NCBI GenBank assembly: GCA_020736575.1
Contig: JAGPYM010000004.1
Coordinates: 1,674,001-1,738,000 of the forward strand
Direction: 5' to 3'
Length of the DNA: 64,000 nucleotides
Origin: Thelonectria olida
Taxonomy: Eukaryota; Ascomycota; Sordariomycetes; Hypocreales; Nectriaceae
The notes below the pieces were generated by a model. That model saw nothing but the letters and a program-made list of their open reading frames with translations. It had not been told where the DNA came from and ran no database searches. This document shows positions 54,701 through 64,000 of this stretch, one piece after another (positions within the stretch are counted from its first letter, which is position 1; each line of letters starts with the position of its first letter). The position numbers and the translations under genes are program-made.

Positions 54701-57205
54701 GCACGTATGCTGAAATCTGTTCGAAGCAGATCTCGGTCGAAGTATTGCCTAGCATGCCTGATTTGCCTCGATTTCAAGTCGAGTGCGAATGAGCCTTGCC
54801 TGTGCCACCGCCACACATGCAGACCTGAGTCGAGTCTCTTTGTCCACCGGCATTTCAATTATCAGGCGATTGATCGCAACGATGTCTTTCACAGAGGATC
54901 CAATGGCCGGTTATCACGGTTGTCTTGGGGAGAATGAGGGGTCCGCGTAGACGTCGCTTAGCCCACAAGCCTGTTCAGCACATCCCGCAGAGTGGCCTTA
55001 GCATCTGGTATCTGCGTGTGCCTTATCTCCAAGACTCAATACGTAACCTCCACCATCAACTGAGATTCCTATTTCGTTAATCGGGAGGAATTATCAAGAA
55101 AAGCAAAAAATCCGACGGGAACGCCGCTAGTATCAAGTGAGCTCCGGTTCCGGCACTTACATATTTCACTGCCAAAACTATCGAGTCAAATTTAACGCAT
55201 TATCACCCTCCTGCAAGTGAGGGCATCGCCACTTTTTAGCTTACTGTCAGAAGTCGTACCTCCCCGAAGTCTATCAACATGAGCGACCTTGGTGCCAGTC
55301 GAGACAGATACAAATGCTTGAATCTCCGGAAACTAGCTAATAGCTGCTACCAGTGGCTGTGTTGCAACAATGAATAATGATACGGCCGCCAATTTCTCTT
55401 CATATAAACGTCTACATACCTGGTACAGTCATGCATGATACCTATTGATATGTCTTCGAACAGCTCGAAGACATTGGTTGTCAACAACTACTTGTTATGG
55501 GACGACGGTCTGCGGTGGCAGCAGGAGTGCAATTGTGCCTGGTCTCAACTCCACCGAAAGAGCTGGCTCTAGCTTCACAACTCTAGCGAGGGTCGATTAC
55601 TTAACACCATGCCAACGATTTCAAATAGATCATCACGAGTAAAAGACGCTGAAAGCCCTGGTATATTTGATGGACAAAACGATCAGTATGGCTACTACCT
55701 GGTTAGTTCGGGGCAGAGCTCTATGACTTCATAGAAAGTTTGAAGTGACCAGTCTCGTAGCATTGGTTTAGGGTAAGCTGCCTACATCTCAGATCTTCGA
55801 TTTCATGTGTTAAGAGGATCTGCACTTTAACTTTGACTAGGTACCTCTAGATGGTAACCATGGCGGAGCTTTGTAAATGGCCATGTTTTATTCATGGCAT
55901 TATGATAAGCGAGGAAGACAACAGAGGAGGAGAGAGGAAGAAGAAGAAGAAGAAGAAGAAAAAGAGACTGAATGCTCGTTGGTGCAGCGTTGAGGAAAAT
56001 TGTTTGTCGTTAAAACCCCCACCTCTTTATCGTTGAGAGATGTCATGGTCGATGCAGTTTGCGATGCTTCAGATCCTTTCAACGAACCAACTGATTATCC
56101 TTTCTCATGGGAATGACAAATGAGGCTTACCGATGAGCTTACCACATTGTTGCCCTTGGCGGTCAACAGCAAGTTTCCGGTCTTGGCTTGACTCGTTCCC
56201 GCCGGTCAAGGCTAGACCGAGAGTCGACTTTGCCGGAGCTTTGGTTTTCAGCCTCGAGCCCAGAACAAGCACAAGGCGGGGGTGGCTGCTTGGCTGCTTG
56301 TTTGCTTGGCCCAATTGTTGGAGGCTGAGAATGAGCTCGAACTAAGTTGCCAAGGCAGGCGAGACGAGAGAAAATTGCGCAGGCCATTGAGTGTTGTTAT
56401 GATGTGATGATGTCATACGGGAAGAGCTAAGGAACGGCACTTGTCACCCCTGCCTCCCGGATTGTTCGTGTTCGCACGAGAGTTGAGGATATGCTGCGAG
56501 GGCAGGAGGCATGGAGGTGCAGAAGGAGCAGTCTTGGCCAAGAAACATGACACGACAGTGACGCTACAGTACCCAGGCACACAGCGAGTGGTGCAAGTGG
56601 TGAGGCAGACGGAAAACGTGGGTGGTGTTTCATTCGAGCTTGACCGAATTGCTACCTGACAAGCCACCCATTATCCCCCGCCCTCTATTCGTCCTCTGTG
56701 CTTTGTGCTACCGTTCCTATTCCTCCTTTGACGCCGAGTTTTCCTGTTCCGTATTTTCCTCTGTTCCTAGTCTGATCCTCTCAAGCCTCGCAAGCCTCGC
56801 AAGCTTCCTAGCTGTCCCTCCGACCCCCGCCTTTCTCATTCTCTGACTCTCTCTCTCTTTTCTCTCTCCGCCTTTTCACTTACTTTTTCTTTTTTATCCT
56901 TGTCACCGTTTTGGTCAAACCTGTTTTCCTCCTCTTTCCCTACCTACGGCACCCTTTTTCTCGGCGGAGGGATTACATTGGAAGAATGAGAAGAAATCCT
57001 GTCCTGATCTCGCACTCCTGATCTCGATCTGCAGCGTCGCTCTCACCGGGTTTACATCCATATCCATCCATTCCACCCCACCTACTCGCCTCTCACCTCT
57101 TAGCTGCTCCACAAGTACCAAGAACAAGGGAGCTGCTCTGCTCACTGATATACGAGAGAAGGTCGTCGCGCGGGGCACGAAGCTCTCGCTCTTCTCTTTT
57201 GCATC
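51709..57205. other. Gene-poor region, 5.5 kb, between two divergent genes
   Basis: This is the space between the start of the SH3-like gene and the start of the debranching enzyme gene. AT-rich patches lie around 55,050-55,400. A GAA microsatellite lies at about 55,936-55,961. The last ~500 bp before 57,206 are strongly CT-rich, like a leader. Frames are short (up to ~170 codons) and lack domains. No tRNA, transposase or long repeat was recognised. Confidence 0.45.
55936..55961. repeat. (GAA/AAG)n trinucleotide microsatellite
   Basis: About eight uninterrupted AGA/GAA units, followed by A-rich sequence, in the gene-poor region. It gives Lys runs in one frame and Ser runs in the opposite strand, both artefacts of the repeat. 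Confidence 0.8.
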
Positions 57206-60200
57206 ATGAGCCCTCCGCAAACCATGACGTCCAACGAAGTCTACCTGCTGCCGCTCAACGACGACGGATCGCCCCAGGTCCAGGGCGAATACATCTATCT
57301 GGCCCCTAAGAATGACCATCCCGTCACTATCCGCTTCGCGATCGAGGGTACTTCGTCCATCTGTCGTCATGGCAGCCTCTGGGTCAACATTCCCCAACGT
57401 GACGAGGAATTTCGCCGCGACCACTTTCGCGAGTACAAGTAAGATGGCTTCGCCTTTATTTCATTGCACTTTGATGGCATCATTGCTACCAATTGGCCTA
57501 TTCGAAGCTGCACATCCGATGCATAGAGACTGACCTCAACCAGACTGACTCCCGACTTCAATCGCACTCTTGAAATCTCCATTCCAATCTACCAAGCCGG
57601 TGCTTACGCCTTCTACACGACCTTCGCCGAGCTCCCCGACCTAGAAAAAGAGCTGGGGGACCCCACCTCTGCCGACAAGGAGACTTTGAAAAAAACTCCC
57701 GTCTACTACATCGATGTGGCGCCCAAGCTCAAACTCGAGGGGCGGCCTCTGCCGTTGCCCGCATTGTCGATATTCTCCGTTATCAGCAAGTTCATGGGTA
57801 AATATCCCACTGATTGGGAACGCCATCTGCGCGGCATCAGCGATCGTGGTTACAACATGATCCACTTCACCCCCCTGCAGGTTCGTGGAGAGTCGAATTC
57901 GCCTTATAGCTTGTTCGATCAGCTCGGGTGGGATCCGGCCTGTTTCCCTGGAGGCGAAACAGACGTGAAAAAGATGGTTGACAGCCTCGAGTCAAATCAT
58001 TCGCTGCTGAGCTTGACAGACATCGTGCTGAACCACACGGCCCACAACAGCGAGTGGCTTCACGAACACCCTGAAGCTGGCTACAACTTGACCACTGCCC
58101 CATGGCTAGAGTCCGCCTACGAACTAGATACCAAGATTTTAGAACTCTCGTCTCAGCTCAAGAAGCTCGGCCTGCCAACCGAGTTGAAATCCACTGATGA
58201 TTTGCTCCTCATCATGGATGCCATCAAGACAAAAGTCATTGCGAAGATCCGGCTGTGGGAGTACTATGCTCTGGATATCGACCGAGACACTGATGCAGCC
58301 ATGGACGCTTGGGAGAAGGGTACCACACAGGATGCCAGCGACTCAAAATTTCACGATAAGCTCAAGAATATCGATGCATCTTCCTTGGAACAGCGGGTTG
58401 CGTTTGCTCGCGAGTTTGCATTGGTGGGCACAGATCGCATGGGTGAACGTTTTAGACGAAGAGTCGAGCCTGCTGCCGCCTCGAGCATTCTGACAGCCTG
58501 TCTTGGGCCGTACGAAAGCAAAAACAAGTCAACCGGGCGAGAAAAGATCAGCGAGCTGCTGGATGTGTTGAATGTGGATTTTTACAAGGAATACGATGCT
58601 GAAGTTGCCGAGATTCTCCAACAGATCTTTAACAGGATCAAATATGTCCGCCTCGATGACAATGGCCCCAAACTTGGCCCAATCAACAAGGAGAACGCCC
58701 TGATTGAGTCATACTTCACAAGGCTGCCACAAAATGAATCAACAGCTAAACTCAAGAAAGAGGACACGGTTCTGGCGAACAATGGATGGGTCTGGGGCGG
58801 AAACGCGCTCGTCGACAATGCTGGACCAGAGTCGAGAGTCTATCTCCGCCGAGAAGTCATTGTTTGGGGTGACTGTGTCAAGCTTCGATATGGCTCAGGA
58901 CCCGAGGACAGCCCTTGGCTGTGGGAACACATGACCAAGTATGCTCGCATGCTGGCCAAGTACTTTGCTGGCTTGCGAATTGACAACTGCCACTCTACCC
59001 CGATCCATGTTGCAGAGCATATCCTGGATGAGGCTCGTCGGGTAAGGCCCGACCTGTACGTTGTCGCTGAGCTGTTCACCGGCTCGGAGGACATGGATTA
59101 TGTCTTTGTGAAACGGCTCGGCTTGAGTTCTTTGATCCGAGAGGCCATGCAAGCGTGGAGCACCGGAGAACTCAGCCGACTTGTTCACAGACATGGTGGT
59201 CGACCTATTGGAAGCTTCGAGGTTGATGAGGTTTCGAAATCTGAGATCCGCTCACCATTAGCTAGTCCAAAGAAAACCAAGAATGGAGCCGTCAATGGGC
59301 ACGGCGACGCTTCAAGGGAGATCATTCGTCGAATCAAGCCCAGCCCTGTTCATGCTCTTTTTATGGACTGCACGCACGACAATGAGACACCGGCACAGAA
59401 GCGAGATGCTCGAGATACCTTGCCCAATGCTGCGCTCGTTAGCATGTGCTCCAGTGCCACAGGAAGCGTCATGGGCTATGATGAAATCTACCCCAAGCTT
59501 GTTGACTTGGTCAATGAGACGAGACTCTACACATCTGCGTCGAGCTCGAAGCCTGTCAAGATTGGAGGTGGCGAAAATGGGATTGGTGGCATCAAAAAGC
59601 TGCTGAACCAAATCCACACACTGATGGGTAAGGACGGGTACGACGAGACTCACATCCACCACGAGGATCAGTACATCACTGTTCACAGGGTGCACCCCGA
59701 ATCCCGAAAGGGATACTTCCTCATCGCCCACACGGCGTTTCCCGGTTATGGCAACGGAAATGGTGCCTTCAGTGCAGTCAACCTCACTGGCACTAAGGCT
59801 CGTCACCTTGGTAGTTGGATGCTTGAAGTCGATGCTAGTGAGGAGGCTAAAGAGAAGGTCCTCGAGGATAAGAAGTACTTACGAGGGTTGCCAAGCCGAG
59901 TGATTGATCTTCCTGGAATCAGAATGGAGGTCAAGGGTGACGACACGACCATCACTGTCCGTGACAAGTTCCCGCCTGGTAGCATCGCCCTCTTTGAGAC
60001 TTGGATTCCGGCTGCCGAGCACTCGTCTGGATTGGACAACTACGTCACATCGGGAGCAAAGGCTGCCTGGAAGGACCTCAACCTGGTGGACCTGAACTTC
60101 TTGCTTTACCGATGTGACGCGGAGGAGCGAGCCTCGAGCGATGGCCGCGACGGCACATACGACATCCCTGGGCACGGGAAGGTTGTCTACGCTGGACTTC

Positions 60201-62072
60201 AAGGCTGGTGGAGCATTCTCAAGGATATTGTCCAAGACAACAACCTCGCCCATCCACTGTGCCAAAACCTCCGAGATGGTCAGTGGGCGCTAGACTATCT
60301 TGTCGGGCGAGTTCAGCGAATGAGCGAGACACCTGGTAACGAGCGACTTGCAAGCCCGGCAAAATGGCTCCAAGAGAGGTTCGATGCTATCCGAGGCATC
60401 CCGAATTTCCTCCTCCCCCGATACTTTGGTCTAGTCTTACGAACGGCCTACATGGCCAGTTGGGACCGGTCGTTGGAGCTCATGAATACTCACATGCGTG
60501 AAGGACAGTGGTTCCTGCAGAGCCTTTCCCTCATCAGCGTTCAAATGACCGGCTTTGTCAAGTCAGCATCCCTCTGGCCAGACAAGCCAGTTCCATCTCT
60601 GGCCGCCGGACTACCTCATTTTGCCGTGGAATGGGCGAGATGTTGGGGCCGAGATGTGTTCATCTCACTGCGAGGACTCTTCCTTGGGACCGGTCGGTTT
60701 GATGAGGCAAAGGAACACATTCTTGCGTTTGCCAGCGTCCTGAAGCATGGAATGATCCCCAATCTTCTGAGCAGCGGTGATGCACCCAGATACAACTCTC
60801 GAGACTCGATTTGGTTCTTTCTGCAGTGCATCCAGGACTACACACGTTACGCCCCCGAAGGTGTTGGTATCCTCAAGACTAAGGTCAGACGTCGGTTCTT
60901 GCCTTACGACGACACATGGTTCCCTACCGACGATTCTCGTGCTTACTCTCAAGAAAGCACCATCGAAGACATCATCCAGGAGGCGCTCCAGAGACATGCG
61001 ACAGGCATGCAGTACCGGGAAGCCAATGCTGGCCCTCTCATCGATTCCCAGATGAAGGACGAGGGCTTCAACCAGGACATCAAAGTTGACTGGGAGACAG
61101 GCATTATTTTTGGTGGCAATCAGTCCAACTGTGGTACTTGGATGGACAAAATGGGCGAGAGCGAGAAGGCCGGGTCCAAGGGTGTTCCTGGCACTCCCCG
61201 AGATGGTGCGGCCGTAGAGATCACTGGTCTCTTATATAGCACCCTCGCATGGCTTATCGAGCTTCAGAACAAGGGCGACTATGCCTACTCCAGCGTAGAG
61301 AAGAAGGATGGGAGCTCCATTTCTCTGGCCGATTGGGCCGGCCTTGTCAAAGATAACTTTGAGCGATGCTACTACGTTCCGTTGTCGGCCGAGGAAGACT
61401 CCAAATACGACGTGAACACGAAGATCGTCAACCGTCGGGGCATGTATAAGGACCTGTACAAATCAGGCAAGGAGTATGAGGACTACCAGTTGCGCCCCAA
61501 CTTCACCATCGCCATGACAGTTGCCCCAGACTTGTTTCACTCCGACCACGCTATGCACGCTCTTTGTCTTGCTGATGGTGTGCTCCGGGGTCCTACCGGC
61601 ATGGCGACGCTCGACCCTGCGGACCTCAATTATCGGCCGTATTACCGCAACAGCGAAGACAGCACCGACTTTGCGACAAGCAAGGGCCGTAACTACCACC
61701 AAGGCCCTGAATGGCTCTGGCCGACAGGCTTCTTCCTCCGCGCCTTGCTCAAGTTTGACCTGAAGCGCCGTACAACCCCCGAGGGAAGGACGGAGGCCTT
61801 CCAACAGGTCACGCGACGCCTAGTCGGGTGCAAAAAGATGATGGGGGAGAGTAAATGGGCTGGGTTGACAGAGCTGACGCAGAAAAATGGAGAGTTTTGC
61901 CCTGACTCGGTAAGTTTCACATCTTTTGACCTAGTGGCTTGTTATAGGCATTGCTGTGAACATTACTTACTAACCACTTTTTCAGAGTCCCACGCAGGCT
62001 TGGTCGGCAGGTTGCCTCATCGATCTGTACATGGATGCTATGGAAGAGCAAGAGAAGGATAAGCGAAGATAA
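57206..62072 (+). CDS. GDB1: Glycogen debranching enzyme (4-alpha-glucanotransferase / amylo-alpha-1,6-glucosidase)
   Basis: Bifunctional cytosolic enzyme of glycogen breakdown. Three exons: 57206-57438, 57544-61909 and 61986-62072, giving 1561 aa, the usual eukaryotic length. Introns are 105 bp (GTAAGA...CCAG, phase 2) and 76 bp (GTAAGT, CTAAC branch, TTCAG, phase 0); the last exon adds SPTQAWSAGCLIDLYMDAM. The N-terminal GH13-type transferase half shows LTDIVLNHTAHNSEWL (~236), GLRIDNCHSTP (~553, nucleophile Asp), VVAELFTGSE (~583, acid/base Glu) and DCTHDNETP (~685). The C-terminal glucosidase half (GH133) shows EWARCWGRDVFISLRG (~1107), NLLSSGDAPRYNSRDS, GGNQSNCGTWMDKMG and DYQLRPNFTIAM. 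A second ATG five codons in (MTSNEVYLLPL) is an alternative start. Confidence 0.97.
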
Positions 62073-63015
62073 AGGAAGGGACATGATGGTATGAGTCATG
62101 GTAGGAAAGCACGAAGCATGATTAGGACATGATAGAATTAGCTAGTATTTACACTGCTACACCTATACTAGTATCAAATTAACGAATAGAGATTGTATTC
62201 AGAAACTAAACCCAACTCCTGGTTCGACATGGCCTAAAAGAACGTCGAGTGTGGGAATGTTGGGAGTAGAGTACGCATGAAGCAGACGCACATTTGTAGT
62301 TGTCATTGAAAATTGAACAGATAATAAAAGTTTGATTCGCCTTTTTGTATAACAAAAACATTTGACTCCTCTCGCTCCCCAAGCCGAGGGGGAATACACA
62401 AGAATACCCCCGATATCGTAATAGAGGAATCCAAAACATGTTGCAAGTTTCCTCTTGCTCCTACCCATCCATGTCGTCCCAAATGTTTCCCAGTAGCCGC
62501 ATTGGCAAAGTACGATTGTCCCTTAGATAACGCCAGATCCCATGCAAACGCCACACCAAATGGATATAATGATAAAGCCACAAACAAAAAGAAATCAAAA
62601 ACACGCCGGCAGATATTGTGTCCAAGAGTAAACTCAAACAGCCCGTAAGGCGATGGATCGACGTGTTAGTTACCCCTGTGCGCCAGATTCTTCAATGTGA
62701 AACAACTCCCCAACCGGCGTTTTGTGAATTCCTTGTGCCATGAAACGTGGTCAATGGCCAAAAGTACCACAATTGGTCTTTCCCTCATGCCAATGCTGCA
62801 GATCTCTTGATAAACAAAGCCAAAAAGGATGGCATAATAAATGCGGCCGTAGTAATGGATGGAGAACTGGCTTCCCCTGTCCGATATTTCGTTCGATCAT
62901 ACGTTCGTCGTTGGTTTCGATAAGGTCTAGGATTGATGTACGTGTCGAAACAAAGGGAAGAAAAAGCAAGGCGAATCATCGGCAACGGAAAGGGCGTGAC
63001 AGAGTGCACACGGTT
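62073..63015. other. Convergent 3' flanks of GDB1 and the membrane-protein gene
   Basis: This 943-bp stretch lies between two stop codons and is AT-rich near 62,100-62,400. No coding frame or RNA gene was recognised. Confidence 0.5.
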
Positions 63016-63530
63016 CTAGGTGCGCTCCTTGACGATCCAACGCTTCTTGTTCTTGCCCTTGGGCTTTTCTGTAGCAGCAGCCATGTCCGCAGCGTTTGCG
63101 GGGACTGGAGCGCTTGGAGGGACCGAAGTGTGTACATTGCCCGGAGTTAGGATTGCGTGCGAGTTGCGTTGAGAATCGTAGCCCGCGGGAGCGGCTTCAC
63201 TGGGAGCAGCCTCTGAGTCAGGGCCTACACCGGGCCCCCAAGAGGGATGAGAGGCGGACCCAGAGTGCTTCTGACCGAGTGAAAACTGTCGATCCTTCTT
63301 GCGGAGATAGCGACGACGCCAGATGCAGGCACCGATCCAGATGCCGATGATTGCAACGACCATGATGACCAAGAAGATTACCCATTGCCAATGGTTGGAG
63401 AGCCTGATTTTATTAGAACGATATCCTGAGAATGAAACATGGAATTTAGGCCTACCAGTCACCACCACCACCACTTGATGCCTTGGCTGTCGCTGTGGCA
63501 GATGCCTCGCTACTATCGTTGCTGTCTTCA

Positions 63531-63562
<32 letters not shown>

Positions 63563-63926
63563 TTGGTTCACGCTGCAGATGCTTTGGAACCAAGTAGCAA
63601 TAGAAGATAGACCGTCAGACCCACAAGCTTCGTCACAGACACCAGTGGCAGCACTTGAGAATGCTGTTACCGCAGTGTTGGAGCAGAAGCAGGAAGTGTA
63701 CGCAGTCGCGCCTTTGTTAAGATTCGCGGCGGGAGGAACACATCCACCGTTGGCATCATAGAGGGCACCGCATGCTGTAGCGCAAGAGGGCAACAGCTTG
63801 GTGTTGGTGAAAGGGACGATGGTCGTGGTAGGAACTCCGGCTGTTTTAGACCTAGGTTAGTATAAAGTTTTCGATGGTGATGGCTGATAGATTGAGGTGA
63901 AGGTGCTCGTGGGGAGACGTACCCAT
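63016..63926 (-). CDS. Cys-rich single-pass membrane protein (258 aa), function unknown
   Basis: Three exons: 63926-63923 (just ATGG), 63840-63456 and 63403-63016. Introns are 82 bp (GTACGT, ACTAAC branch, ACAG, phase 1) and 52 bp (GTAGGC...TCAG, phase 2). The joins give MAGVPTTTIVPFTNTKLL and DWLSNHWQWV. Residues ~20-80 form a Cys-rich domain (PSCATACGALYDANGGCVPP, YTSCFC, GVCDEACGS, SICSVN) with nine Cys, probably extracellular. An Asn/Ser/Thr-rich stalk with an Asn run, encoded by an AAC repeat, follows. One membrane helix (WVIFLVIMVVAIIGIWIGACIW) leads into a basic RRRYLRKK stop-transfer and a ~100-residue cytosolic tail ending KKRWIVKERT. There is no N-terminal signal peptide, so it may insert as a type III protein. 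Similar proteins exist in many filamentous fungi as 'integral membrane protein'. Confidence 0.82.
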
Positions 63927-64000
63927 CTTGACGGTAAGGTTTTAGTCGGATAATGAGGTTGACAAAACCCGTGGTAATAGGAGGGTGCGGGAGAGGGTCG

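Noticed and set aside
54475..54858. 127-codon minus-strand frame
   Set aside because: The first codon is TTG, the first real ATG is late, and no domain is visible.

Overview
The window is nuclear DNA of a filamentous ascomycete. Genes are interrupted by short introns (about 50-250 bp) with GTRNGT-like donors, CTRAY-type branch sites and YAG acceptors. The gene set is a fungal housekeeping set: ERG8, DBP7, TRM4, MTG2, BFR1, RPB5, tubulin cofactor D, glycogen debranching enzyme. The protein sequences look like Sordariomycetes, most likely Hypocreales/Nectriaceae (Fusarium-like); that placement is an inference from memory of the families. Intron boundaries below were read by eye and checked for reading-frame continuity; they are not supported by transcripts.

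Layout, left to right: ERG8 phosphomevalonate kinase (-, cut by the left edge); a large mitochondrial PPR protein (-); DBP7 DEAD-box helicase (+); a 96-aa glycine-rich protein (+); a possible unannotated multi-exon locus at 13.5-14.4 kb (+); a 337-aa coiled-coil protein of unknown function (-); TRM4/NSUN2-type RNA m5C methyltransferase (+); MTG2 mitochondrial Obg GTPase (-); a 248-aa conserved Cys-motif protein (+); BFR1 (-); RPB5 (+); a 7-TM rhodopsin-domain membrane protein (-); tubulin cofactor D (-); a GH76 mannanase (-); an 894-aa protein with C2H2-like finger and SH3-like end (-); the glycogen debranching enzyme (+); a Cys-rich single-pass membrane protein (-).

The genes do not form a cluster or pathway. 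Several act in RNA and translation (DBP7 and MTG2 in cytosolic and mitochondrial large-subunit assembly, TRM4 in RNA modification, BFR1 on mRNPs, the PPR protein in mitochondrial RNA, RPB5 in transcription), which is ordinary for a fungal chromosome arm. No biosynthetic cluster, transposon, CRISPR array or tRNA gene was recognised.

The unusual parts are the long gene-poor stretches (about 3.8, 6.3, 3.9 and 5.5 kb), the 13.5-14.4 kb candidate locus, a 3n intron with an in-frame stop in the 337-aa gene, very small first exons (4 nt and 21 nt), and homopolymer tracts such as T11G13.
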